A stretch of 22,682 nucleotides of DNA from Phaeoceros laevis (GCA_049999765.1 JBNGIQ010007791.1:1-22682), one strand, 5' to 3'. Numbered from the stretch's first letter, positions 1-10,240 are shown. Numbers and translations: made by a program. The notes: generated by a model from the sequence alone, not told the origin.

Positions 1-181
1 CCCCCTACGGTGCCCGTCTCTCTTGCTTAAAGCACAGTAGCCCCACACACATCCATTCATACCTTCGCTCACTCACAGTCCCAAGGGCCACCCCTCCGCT
101 CGCACTCTCCGCCCCCGGGCTCCCACGCATCCTCTCTGTGCCGCCCCCTCCTCACAGCCGCCTACTGCGGGATCCTCCACG
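1..181 (+). other. Leader (5' UTR) of the LINE
   Basis: C- and T-rich sequence without a gene lies directly before the first ATG of ORF1 at 182. It probably forms the 5' UTR or internal promoter of the retrotransposon. No TATA box or clear initiator was recognised, and the true 5' end may be outside the window. Confidence 0.45.
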
Positions 182-1886
182 ATGGCATCCCAGAAAAAAC
201 CCAGGATGACGCAACCCACTAGGATTAACCCGACCAGAGCTGGGAAAGAGACCTGGCCCGTCTACCTCCTTAGCGACAACTCTCAACCTTCGCAGGACGA
301 CCAATCTCACACCTCGCCCCCAGGAGGTCAACCTCACACGGAGACCAGTCTCGAAGAACCCTCCCCGCCGGAGCCACAGCCACTAGCGGAGGAGGAAACC
401 GACCCTACCATAACCCAACAACAGAGCAGGAAACGGAAGAACCGCTCTCTTCACGCTCTGGCGGTACCCTCACCAGTGACTCAACCCATCACGGCGGAAG
501 CCAGGGCTGAGGTGCAAGTACAGATGTATCTACGCCTTCAATCTGAGGTCCTTAGGCAGGCATCACAGATCACGCAACTATAGGCGGTGCAAGCTCAAGT
601 CACAAGACACTCCGCTCAGCTCCAACAATTGCAAACCGACATCTGCCTCCTCTCTGGCCAAGGTATGCCCTCCTCCACACCCTCTGGATCACACTTCCCC
701 TCCATTCAACCCTCATCGTCACTGACTAGATTTGGCCTCCCTCGCAGTCAGAGAAGCCACCAACCTCAGACCTCCCCCTCACCGACAACTTTCCCACGAA
801 ATCCAGGAGCTCACAGATATGCAAGGAAGGATTAGTCATAGATTGACGGCCGCACGAGAGCAAGGTTGGAAGGCCTTGCCAGTACGAGAGCTCTTTCCCC
901 TGTCTCGGCCGTCTCCGCCCTTCGGTTTCCAGAGCCCTCACCGACAATGGAATAGGCCAACAACTAGTACCCACAGATCAACTTTGGGTAACCTCTATGG
1001 CCCCAGCCAGTTGCCCCCACCAAACTCACAAATGGACCGCCCATATGATGGTCAATATGGGTCCAATGTATCGGCCAGGCAAGCCAGAACCTCATTTCCG
1101 TCGTCACCAAGTGCGGAGGGCACCCATAGCTTCCAGGGATTGCAACTGGAAGCAAGGACACCTCACCAACCGGCCAGTCACTACCTGGATATCTTTGAGC
1201 AGGATCTCCTACGGGCCGCAGGCTCCCAACAATATGAACTTCAGACTTCCCCGACCTCTGGGAGGAGTAAGGAAGACATGCAGCCCTGGACCCAGTCCCA
1301 GCCAAACCAGGAAGGAGCCCTCCCAATCCATCACGGAGACACCGATCCGTCACCCCACCTCAATGTCCGCATCTTGGGGGTCGTAGAGAGACAGGACAAG
1401 GATAGAAACCGCTCCTCTACTACAACTACTGTATCCGCCTGGCTGTGGAAGCACTTCCAAATCCCCGCCTCCACCTTTTCACAGATTTGCAGGGATCTCT
1501 TCTTCAGATCGCAATGTAAGCCCCATACTGAGGACGCACAATTTCATCCACCCCTGGTACGATCCAGAGTCCTGGTACTTAAGTGTCAAACTCCTGAGGA
1601 CAAACAATATATCCTCATGATGGCCCAACATATCGAAAAAAGGGCCCCAGGGTGGCGAGTTCGCAATGACAATTTAGCAGGCCGCAGAAACTTACCCAGC
1701 TCCAGCTACGTGGCCTCCCCTAGACAGGCCACCATCCCTCGGCACTGCAATATCAGACCATCGTCACCCCGAATCCCTAGGGCACAGTCGACCTCCCAGC
1801 CCAGTGGGAAGATGCCTCGCCCTCTTTCTGACAGGGGGAGGAGGGTGTCCACTACGACCCCTCCAACACAGAGGATCTCACTCTAG
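182..1886 (+). pseudogene. LINE ORF1 protein, broken (coiled coil plus L1-like RNA-binding segment)
   Basis: The reading begins at ATG 182 (MASQKKPRM...) with a Pro/Ser/Thr-rich, probably disordered N-terminus. A Gln/Leu-rich stretch at about 500-650 (EVQVQMYLRLQSEVL..., then LQQLQTDI) looks like a coiled coil, which would trimerise ORF1p in L1 relatives. That coil is cut by an in-frame TAG at 581-583. Around 725-835 the frame shifts (-1 or +2) and then stays open to TAG 1884-1886. In this second part NVRILGV (about 1360) and RSRVLVLKCQTPEDKQYILM (about 1563-1623) resemble the RRM and C-terminal regions of L1-type ORF1 proteins in order and spacing. The role would be binding the element RNA and forming the ribonucleoprotein. 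The L1-like assignment is pattern recognition, not an alignment. A CCHC gag-type knuckle was not seen here. Confidence 0.7.
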
Positions 1887-4800
1887 CAGTTTGGAATATC
1901 AAGGGTTACACTCTAGAGAAGTTTGAAGCTCTTCACAATCTGGTCCCTAACTGGGACATCATCGCCATCATTGAGACAGCGGAAACAGGTTACAGCCCTA
2001 TTACGGATCCACCAGGCACTTTCTACTTAGGATTTCCAGCCTTCACTCAGCATCTCCAGCAAGAGGCGCCCATGGGCAGCATTGGAGGGATCCGAGTGTT
2101 CTGCAAGGTGCACCTTAAGGAGGCCGTCTTTCTCGAAAAGATAGCACCCCTTGAGCAATATCTCTAGCTTCGGGTCAGAACAGTGGCTGAACCCACCTAT
2201 ATTGCCTTCACTTACTTCCCTACACAGACTATCAAGATGCTCTCAACCCTAGGCCGGCGAGTTCATCACATTTTTTATGCTTTTTTAGTGGACGCCACAA
2301 CCTATAAAGGCAAAGGCAGGATTGTGGTCCTTGGGGACATGAACACCAGAACCAGGGACTTGCAGAGCAGAGGTCCAGCCTCGGAAGCCCCCAAGTTCCA
2401 CCGCTGTACGCTCGACATCGAAGTTAAGACTCCTATTGTGGCGGACAGATTTCTTCAGCTCATGACTGACCTCCAACTGGTCATCTGCAACGGCACACAG
2501 ATCTGCCCAAACTCGTCAGGATTCACATTCAGAGCATGCAATGGGGGACGAAGTACTATTGACTATCTATGCATCGATAGGCACCAGACTCACACTATAA
2601 GGGAACTAAACATACTACAGGAAATGATTGGGTCAGATCACAATCCTTTATCAGTAAGGATAAGCGGCCCTCGCCTGCACTGCCAACCGCAGGACCCTCA
2701 CCACAGCCACAAGAGGTCGGGACGGAGGACATACAGACTCAGGACCGATAAACAACATCCTTTTCAGGCAGATATGAACGAGACTCTTACCATCATCCAG
2801 GATAATCTGCGACAGCATCAAGATCCTATCCTGGCAGCTCGGGTCCTCCACTCCAAAATGTTGGCGGCATTACGAAGACACGGGCCTCCCTGCCCCACAA
2901 CAACGGGAAACGCCCACCCTTCCCAGAAAAAATGGCAAGAGAAAACTTGCACCCACATACGACGATTCATCCATAGCCGCCTGGCTCAAACAGCAAAATT
3001 CAAAGGGACCGCAGAATATCAGATCCTTATGTCCATATATAAGAACCGACGTAGAATGGCCATTGCTCAGCATGCAGAGAATCAGACAAGACAAGCAATT
3101 TTACATGTTACAAAAGGGAAGAAGGAGTTCTGGCGGATCATCCGAAGACAAAAGACCCCAATTCTACTCACCAACGTTGCAGTGTGGGAGGCCTATACCC
3201 GCAAACTTTACTACTCCGATGCCCCTCACCATAACTGTACCTCTCCTCTCCCCCCTCCAGATCCAGTTCCTTTTGTCACCCCCACTATGTTGCAGGAAGC
3301 CATCAAAAGGATAGCAAGTGGAAGAACAGCTGACGAGTATGGTCTCAAGATTGAACATTTCAAACTTTTGGACCAAGTACAACTCGGTCTTTTGCTATCC
3401 CAGATCTTTAATGCATGCATTCAGAAGGGTAGGCTCCCAGTCCAGTGGGGCCGAGGTTTCGCCATCCCCTTGTACGAGAAAAGGGATGCCATGGACCCGT
3501 CTAACTACAGGACTATCACCATCATTCATATCTTTGCCAAAATATTGGCCACCATTGGCGAAGCAGGCCTCAGACCCTATAGACAAAATAAGGAGCAGAC
3601 CTTGCAAGCAGGTTTCAGGAAGGGTTATGCGGCGGAAGATCACATATTCACCCTCAGGACTCTGGTACAATACAACCTGGACCGCCAAGGCAAGGTATAT
3701 GCGGCCTTCCTAGACATATCCAAGGCCTTCGACGCCATCCCAAGAGCTAGTTTATGGGAGATTCTCAAGAATCTGCAGATCCCGCCAAATCTTCGTCGCC
3801 TCCTCCAACTTCTGTATGACAACTGTGAGATCTCGGTCTACACACCAACAGGGAACACCAACACTCTGCCCAGCAATACCGGGGTCAAACAGGGATGCCC
3901 TGCCAGCCCTTCCTGTTCTCCTTCGTCATGCAAGAATTGGAACGGGCCCTGTCAGAAGTTCAACCCACCCCGGCCATCTTGCTCATCCCCGTCATCATAC
4001 ACAGCCTCTTCTACGCGGACGATGTAGTCCTCCTCGCCACTTCCTCAATGGGGCTGCGGAACTTGCTCCAATGTACCCAGGTATTCTGTGACCAATTCCA
4101 TCTTAAGATGAACATCAGCAAATCTGCCATTGTTATATTTGGAGGCCAGCTTCACGAACCGGAATTCTTATGGCACACACAAGTTATCCCTCGTCAGCCA
4201 GCCTACACTCACCTAGGCATTGAGACATATGTGGACAGACAACAGGCTAAAGCCCGCCTAGGTAGGATGGCACTTACAAAAATGACAGTGGCCAGGATTT
4301 TTTCTGCGGTGGCAGCAGACTACTGCCAGCACATGATTCCCATGCTCAAACTTTGGCATTCCGTGGCCTTACCAACCCTTTTATACACGGTCCCCTCCTG
4401 GGGCACAGGATGCCATGATTCCCACTGGGAGGAGATGTAGAGAATTCAGAACTCCTTCTTCAGACGAATACTCCATCTCCCGAACTCATCCAATGTCGAC
4501 ATCCTTTTGGCAGAGACTGGCACATATCCCGTAGAAATTGAGGCTCTTATTATTACAGCTCGGTATCTCCGCAGAATCTCCAAAATGCCATCAGATAGGC
4601 TTCCCCACATTGCCCTCGAGCTTGCAATTGAAGAAGACAGACTATTTGCTAGAGGATGGTATTGGGACTGGAAAACCTGGCTTTGCAAATGGAACCTACA
4701 GCACCGATGCCTGGCAGAACTCACTCCGCAGGTCATCAAGCAGGCCTATCTGGCACTAACCTGGCAGGTTCGTCCATTGCCGCAGACCAAGTCATTTTAT

Positions 4801-5208
4801 ATGCAACACTTCAGAGGGGATCGCATATCTTTCCTCGACTACCAACTACAGCCCTTCGTACGACTGCAAATTCCGATGGAACACACAGCCGCCTTCGCCA
4901 GATGCCGCAGCAGGACAGCTCCGACTACGTTCGCCAAACAGAAGTGGGCAAAGATCCCGAAAGACCAACGAGTGTGTCCAAAATGCCTCCTAAACATCCA
5001 AGACGACGAGCGTCATATCTTTCAAGAATGTCCAGGTCTTCTCAACGTTCGAATACGGCATGTCCATCTTTTTAAGTCCAACCAGACCCTCACCGAACTG
5101 TTCCAACAAAACCACCGGGATCTGGCTGACTACGTCCACAATTGCTACAATACCCTACAGGTATCATGGGCCAGAACAGATAGAAAAAGCTCCAGCCATA
5201 GTTCGTAA
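1832..5208 (+). pseudogene. LINE ORF2, broken: APE endonuclease, reverse transcriptase, CCHC knuckle
   Basis: The frame opens after TGA 1829-1831 and has no ATG before the endonuclease, so it overlaps the end of ORF1 in the -1 frame. Endonuclease landmarks are WNIKG (about 1892), IIETAET (about 1967-1990), VLGDMNTRT (about 2330) and SDHNPL (about 2633). The reverse transcriptase follows. It shows AFLDISKAFD (about 3700), GVKQGCP (about 3880) and the catalytic FYADD (4009-4023). The C-terminal knuckle is CPKC-x9-H-x4-C (about 4975-5029). Together these would nick target DNA and prime cDNA synthesis there. Damage: TAG at 2165-2167, loss of about one C at 3903-3912 that moves the frame after QGCP, and TAG at 4438-4440. 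Near the end an alternative frame gives a basic tail ending KAKRRQTLD at about 5235, so a further shift near 5160 is possible. Enzymatically dead as read. Confidence 0.88.
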
Positions 5209-7560
5209 AGCTAAGCGACGTCAGACATTAGATTAGGCAGAAACTGACGGGTCATCAGGTTTTCTGGGCAATTCTCTCCACTATAACGCATCCATCCAAT
5301 AAACAAGTTTGCTCACGATAGACGCTCCCAACCTAACTTCGCCTATTCTCATTATAACAGGAATAGATTGTAACAGGCCGTCATATACATAAATGCGGGA
5401 ACATACCACCCTTTGTCAATACTCTTGTTTAATGTTACCACCCCCCACGTTGCGACGGGTGTGTAGCGACAGCAGTCTACCATCATAGCCAGCCGCACCC
5501 TCCCAAGGGAGGCAAACCCAACTTCCTTCCGTTTTCACAACTTCCTTGGAAGCCTTCAAATTCGCCGGACATGTTGCCAAGCCTCCTGTCCAGCAGCGAA
5601 GAAACGAAAAATTTCCTCCATTCAGTGAATATCCTCCGAAACTTGGTGAGTTCTTTAAAGTTCCCTAAGGTAGGCTTCATTTATGGACAGATCTGTCCTT
5701 CAAAGAACATTACTCTCACACCCTGCTCACCTCTGACCTCGACCTCCCTTTACCTGGCTCAACTAGTCCCATAGCCAGATTACAGCCAGTCAGCCACAAT
5801 TATCTGATGAAAGGTGGGATTGGGGGCCACAGGCCCCGAAAAGGCATCACCACTGCCAAGGCCGGTTACAGGCAGCAGGGCAGGGATGCGGAAAATAGCA
5901 ACACATGATCGGTCCCTTCTCTAACAAACCGCAAGACACGAATACTGAGGTACCTCCCCAAGTGGTAACACAGCCTACTCCCACCCTCCGCAAGCAAACA
6001 ACAGCAGTAGGCACACTTATCAGCATACGCAGTACGCTAGGCTCAGTTAAAAAGGCAAAATGTGGCCGACGGGAACCCACTGGCAACATTTTCCACAAAG
6101 TGCGACGACATGACTCTCGGATGGTCACATAACTGGCCATGGCAACCTGGATATTCTCAGCCAAGGTCTCTCCTACATCCCTACACTACACATAGGGCTC
6201 ACGATAGTAGGTCTCCTTTTGGAAAGTCTGGGCGAACAATGCACACATGCTCTACAGCTGCCGGTGCCAAGCGCAACTCCCACCCACTATCTGCAACCTA
6301 CAGAACACCTTCCGAGGTAAAAGAATTGTCTTCAGACTCCCAGTACGCTCCAAAAAACAATGCGGACAACGATGCCAAACACAAACTCATCTTCACGACA
6401 GATACCCTCCGCTCCAGCGCTGAAAACCTCCCACCCTGCATATCCACAAAAGAACTCCACTCACCCCCTTCGGAACAGAGGCGGCCTCTTGGTGCCACAT
6501 CTTCCCCTCACAAAACGCCATCATTCTCTCCCACTCATCAACACACAATGCCGCTTTGCCCATGATATTACCACCTGCAGCCTATCCATGAACCAAGTCT
6601 CACCCCAAGCCTTACTCGCGCTCGGGCGGCCAATACACAATCATAATACACTCCCGCTCATACAGTAAGCAGTTACAGCGGGGGACTCCATGCACTGCCA
6701 AATTTTCTTTTGTATACTCCACCTTCTCCTCTAGCTCCTCCAAATTTGGCGCCGATACTTGTTTTGCCACCTTGTGGTGTGTACACACCAACAGCGCATA
6801 ACGCTTTTGGGGCGCCATCACCAACTCCTCCCACTGCCACACCCAAAACTTGGTCAAGAGGAATGGCCCTCCTTCCCGGCAGAGCCGTTGCCCTAGTAAC
6901 ATCTGCGTGGTCCGGCTCGCCACCTGAAGGCGACACACAACCAACCTGCACAGAGCCGGACGATGTCCCTCTAAAACCATTCCAGTCAAAGCTCGACGTC
7001 TCATTCTCCAGAACCCAGTTGCAACAGTCATCATTGCCGCCTGCGCCGCTCGTTGCTGCACCCAAGGCAGGACGGAGGCAGCCCATGGCACTCCAACCAG
7101 CTTCTGCCAGTTTCCCTGCCCGGCCACCTCCGACACAACTACCCTGCGGACCAACTTTTTGTTACTACAAAAGTGATAGGAGACGAGACTTTTTAACTAA
7201 TGTTCCCACAAACAATCATCAGCTGCGAAAGCTAGCTATGCAGAATAATTTGATGGCCGATGGTTCCAACAATCAGTCGTTGGTGGCTGGTGGCTACCTC
7301 TGACAGGTCTTCCACATGTTTGCATCTTCATAAGCCTCTGGGGGGGTGCTGTTGTGCGACCCCATAATGACAAATAACTCACTGTCTTATCGCATACCTC
7401 TTGTTTAGATTGTAGAAATAGCAGCCACCGATCAAAAGATTCTCTTTAGCCCGAGATAGAGAACCACTATCAGTCCACTACCCCAACCACTAATCCAGCC
7501 TCAACCTTCACACCGCACTCATCACCTCAGCCTCACCGAGGTACGAGCCCTTTCCCCCTA
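5209..7560. other. C-rich non-coding stretch, possible LINE 3' UTR or a second decayed element
   Basis: About 2.3 kb follows the ORF2 end with the same C- and A-rich + strand composition as the LINE. The longest open frames here (+ strand 6062-6565 and 6710-7303, minus strand 6612-7154) encode low-complexity Pro/Thr/Ser-rich or unrecognisable peptides with no domain I know. They look like chance openings in biased sequence. No poly(A) tract, LTR or transposase motif was seen. It is either an unusually long 3' UTR or older repeat sequence. Confidence 0.4.
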
Positions 7561-7562
7561 CG

Positions 7563-7811
7563 CCATCTAAGGAAGCTCCCCCCTCTCCTACCCTCGGGTA
7601 GGGGAGGGGGAGGGCTCTTAGATGGGTAACAGTCGGGGCTGATACTAACTCTCCCCCTGTCTTTTACCTAAGGCAGCTCTGAAGGTAGGCGGGCGGGTGG
7701 GCTCTTATGTAAAAGGGGTAGACACATAGACAGTTTTTAACCCCCAACACCTCTCACCTACTCTACCTAAGGCAGCTCTGAAGGAAGGTCGGCGGGTGGG
7801 CTCTTGGGTAG
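7563..7811. repeat. Three tandem hairpin-forming units with a period of about 100 bp
   Basis: Hairpin 1 (7563-7626) pairs CCATCTAAG with CTTAGATGG through a C-rich/G-rich stem of about 30 bp closed by CCTACCC-TC-GGGTAGG. Hairpin 2 (7661-7715) pairs CTTTTACCTAAG with CTTATGTAAAAG. Hairpin 3 (7761-7811) pairs CTACCTAAG with CTTGGGTAG. The shared CTAAG cores start at 7567, 7668 and 7767. Units 2 and 3 share the inner text CTAAGGCAGCTCTGAAGG and GGCGGGTGGGCTCTT. AGCTC can also pair with GGGCT in each unit if G-U pairs are allowed. The outer arms differ in sequence yet remain complementary within each unit. Confidence 0.75.
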
Positions 7812-7930
7812 AATGGCTAAGAGTTAGGACCACACAGACACTTAGCATAGGCCCCCGGATAGGGTCCTCAGATCGAGTCGTGTACCCAGCCGTTTTGCTG
7901 CCCGGTCGGCCTATCGCCCAGGTCGGCAAG

Positions 7931-7945
7931 TATTCATTCATTCAT
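7931..7945 (+). repeat. Short ATTC tetranucleotide run, possible LINE tail
   Basis: Three to four ATTC units end the C-rich block. From here on the sequence becomes more AT-balanced. Non-LTR elements often end in a short microsatellite, so this may mark the 3' terminus of the element that begins at the left of the window. A matching target-site duplication was not found. Confidence 0.3.
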
Positions 7946-8196
7946 GCAGCCATCTGCTGCTCCATGACTGCAGGTAATACAATTGTAGTCAATCTGGCTT
8001 ATTGTGTATGGCCTGTCTGGCCTTGGCTGAGAAGTATGTCCAGTCGGGACTTTCTTAAAAAAACTCATGTTGCGGATCTTGGCAGCGTAACGAAAGCACA
8101 CGGGGACAAAAAAACGAACCAAGGCTCATGCGATACTTAACTGGCAAGTGACAACGCATCAACTTCATTTCCAGGCAATCTTTCAGAACTCATTAC

Positions 8197-8506
8197 CTTG
8201 CAGTTTTGGTAGAGACTCTATATCTTCTAGAAGCATGTCACAAATCGTTCTATTTCTTGCTAGGCAGCAATCAAAGACTGTGAGCAATCTATACTTGCCA
8301 AGAACATCTTTTGGGGTTTACCAACCACAAAAGAATGTTCAAACAAATTCCACTGGGCACATGGTGGTGAACCATGCCTCCATCGCTCCTCATCAGTGCC
8401 AGGCGATCCCATTGCAAGGGTTTCTGGAAAGCTTCTTGGCAAACCCTCCCCACATGGAATTTTTGCAAGGACTCTTCACATAGCTCACAGATAGTTAGTC
8501 CTATCT
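8197..8506 (-). pseudogene. Unidentified minus-strand coding relic (possible single exon)
   Basis: I do not recognise this protein. On the minus strand a frame open from about 8506 reads ICELCEESLQKFHVGRVC and continues with non-repetitive, protein-like sequence to about 8312. At the A-run complementary to 8309-8312 the frame shifts by one base and continues as DVLGKYRLLTVFDCCLARNR, then TICDMLLEDIESLPKLQ. It ends at CAAG/GTAATGAG, a good splice donor (boundary at 8197). The combined length is about 100 residues with mixed hydrophobic and charged composition. A CxxC pair sits near its start. The reading is consistent with an exon of an old gene or element broken by one single-base indel. Chance remains possible because neither half is long. 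Confidence 0.3.
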
Positions 8507-8931
8507 ATAGGTATCACCACAGATCTATTGATGCATCTACTTTGAGGTTCAAACAATCAGAAAAGCAAAAAGCTTGAAACTATGGCTGCAAGAAGTCCTT
8601 TTTGAAATGACCACCTCAACTGTAGCTGATGCCTGCAACATTTTCCTTCGCTTCTGGTGCAGCAACGTCTTGGACCAGTTTGGTATCAGGAGCCCTCCAC
8701 CAATCACAGTAGCAGCAAAATACTCATGTAAACTGAGGTCTGGATGTAGGTAGGAGGATGGTGTCAGGGAGCTTGGGACCAAGATGGTCTGAATGACCAG
8801 TACCAAGAGACTTGGGATCAGCAGTTTGTTGAAAGCAAAATGACAGGTACAGCAGGTCTGGTTGTAAGTGTGTGCAGGTGAGACTGGATAGCAGCAGGTT
8901 TTTCAGCAGACTGGAACCAACTGGATCAGAC
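8507..8931. other. No gene recognised
   Basis: Unique-looking intergenic sequence. Both strands were read and only short frames without known motifs were found. A match to a tRNA-Met primer-binding site at 8681-8694 was considered and rejected. Confidence 0.5.
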
Positions 8932-9036
8932 CAGGGCTAGCACTTGGGCAGAGCAGAATTTCCAGGGCAAGGCTAACACTTGGACAGAGCAGATAGAGCA
9001 ACCCTGGCTAGCTGGACAGAGCAAGGCTGGCACAAG
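8932..9036 (+). repeat. Degenerate short tandem repeats around GGACAGAGCA
   Basis: Three imperfect copies of a motif of roughly 30-45 bp follow one another. Their shared pieces are GGCTAGCACTTGGGCAGAGC, GGCTAACACTTGGACAGAGC and GGCTAGCTGGACAGAGC, ending in AAGGCTGGCAC. No coding or regulatory role is evident. Confidence 0.5.
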
Positions 9037-9285
9037 TCATAGCTGCAAAAAACCTTGGGAACGGGGCCAAGGGAGGCAAAGCATCAGGGAAAAAAAGCGG
9101 GAGGTGTAGTCGAGAGGCAGAACACTCGAAAGAGCAAGGGAGCACGGAAGCGGGAAAGTATGGAAGCGAGAAAGTGTGGAATGCTGTCAACTTCACCGCA
9201 AACTACAGGCTTATAAGGAAAAAAGAGTGGCAAGCTCATTTAAGACATGACGGCTGGGTTTGTATAAAAAAGTCTTAGTTGGGCC

Positions 9286-9595
9286 AGGTTGAGAAAGAGA
9301 GAGCACTGAGTATTCTAGGATTTTTAGCTTCTGCTACAACGTGGACATCTCACCCCAGTCCATCTGTCTTTCTGGAACATATATAATATTGTATACTGTT
9401 GCAAGCCTGTCTGGCCTTGGTCTGTGTGCAGCCGTCAAAGACTTGGATGTGAGGAATTGAGAGAAAAAGGCTTGAGTATCCTAGACTTGTTGTACTACGG
9501 ATGTCTCGTGGTCATATCAGATCCACCCATCTGTCCATGGGTAATTTAATAAACCTGTCAGGCTTGGATCTGTGTGCAGCAGCCGTCAATTTCAT
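9286..9595 (+). repeat. Diverged tandem duplication, two copies
   Basis: Two segments, about 9286-9436 and 9456-9595, share the same ordered landmarks: GAGAGA, then GAGTATTCTAG or GAGTATCCTAG, then a CATCTGTC block, then TCTGTGTGCAGC followed by CGTCAA. Indels and substitutions separate them, so the duplication is old. A partial third match to the CCTGTCTGGCCTTGG part lies near 8009. Confidence 0.5.
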
Positions 9596-9617
9596 GCCAG
9601 CATTGCTGTAAAATACA

Positions 9618-9903
9618 GATGAGTGGTATCCTTACCTCGTGGATCACGACTACAAGTCTTAGTAGAAAAAATTAAGTATGCCTTGTTGGACTCTGTGCCC
9701 GGCAACGAGGGGTATTCCAGTTTGCTCGAGTACTCGTCAGGCTGCAAAAAGCCATCAAATGATGAGTGGTATCCTTACCTCGTGCATCACGACTACAAGT
9801 CTTAGTAGAAAAAATTAAGTATGCCATGTTGGACTCATGTGCCCCGCAAAGAGGGGTATTCCAGTTTGCTCGAGTACTCGTCAGGCTGCAAAAAGCCATC
9901 AAA
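9618..9903 (+). repeat. Recent 143-bp tandem duplication
   Basis: Copy 1 (9618-9760) and copy 2 (9761-9903) start with GATGAGTGGTATCCTTACCT and end with GCTGCAAAAAGCCATCAAA. They differ only at a few positions, mainly CTCTGTGCCCGGCAACGAG versus CTCATGTGCCCCGCAAAGAG. The near-identity shows a recent event, in contrast to the older duplication just upstream. Confidence 0.9.
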
Positions 9904-9968
9904 CGTTATGTAGCTTGCCAAGTATACAAAAAAATGAGTGAATCATTTTTTAACATACTGTAAGAGCA

Positions 9969-10240
9969 GACACATATACACACTATGTGTGTGTGTGTGC
10001 CATGCTCTCTTTATGTATTGTATGGGGCTGTGACACGCTCTCACTTCAATCCCATGCGAAGGACATGGGGANNNNNNNNNNNNNNNNNNNNNNNNNNNNN
10101 NNNNNNNNNNNNNNNNNNNNNNNNNNNNNNNNNNNNNNNNNNNNNNNNNNNNNNNNNNNNNNNNNNNNNNNCATATACACACTATGTGTGTGTGTGTGCC
10201 ATGCTCTCTCTACGTGTTGTCCATGGGGCTGAGGTTTGGG
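9969..10240 (+). repeat. Repeated GT-rich segment on both sides of an assembly gap
   Basis: The text ACATATACACACTATG followed by a (TG)n run, then CCATGCTCTCT and GGGGCTG, appears at about 9969-10030. It appears again at about 10171-10230, right after the 100-N gap. The two copies differ by several substitutions (for example TTATGTATTGTATGG versus CTACGTGTTGTCCATGG). Either this is a true tandem repeat that the assembler could not close, or two haplotypes joined in series. Confidence 0.7.
10072..10171. other. Assembly gap, exactly 100 N
   Basis: A run of exactly 100 N is the usual placeholder for a gap of unknown size. It lies inside GT-rich repeated sequence, and the true length is not known. 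Confidence 0.98.

Larger units (their letters stand above)
1..5300 (+). mobile_element. Degenerate L1-like non-LTR retrotransposon (LINE), coding part
   Basis: This block carries the full order of a two-ORF LINE on the + strand: CT-rich leader (1-181), ORF1 (182-1886), ORF2 with endonuclease, reverse transcriptase and zinc knuckle (about 1832-5208). The composition is C- and A-rich on the + strand throughout, unlike the genes at the right end. It cannot be active as it stands. In-frame TAG codons lie at 581-583, 2165-2167 and 4438-4440, and frameshifts lie at about 725-835 and 3903-3912. The APE-type endonuclease and lack of a clear RNase H domain fit the L1 group; the clade is inferred. The left end may lie outside the window. 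The right end is uncertain and could reach the hairpin array and ATTC tail near 7945. No target-site duplication was identified. Confidence 0.85.

Noticed and set aside
581-4440. U-to-C RNA editing, known in fern organelles, as a rescue for the three TAG codons
   Set aside because: That editing is organellar, while this is a nuclear retrotransposon that also carries frameshifts. Decay explains the stops better.
5240-5290. ETDGSSGF, similar to the start of an RNase H domain after LINE ORF2
   Set aside because: A TAG precedes it, a stop follows within about 16 codons, and none of the later RNase H motifs could be found.
6062-7303. Several overlapping frames of 100-197 codons on both strands
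   Set aside because: They are low-complexity, mutually overlapping and follow the base bias of the region. No domain was recognised.
8681-8694. TGGTATCAGGAGCC, close to the tRNA-Met primer-binding site of plant LTR retrotransposons
   Set aside because: It has one extra base, no LTR end directly before it and no gag or pol frame after it, so chance similarity is more likely.
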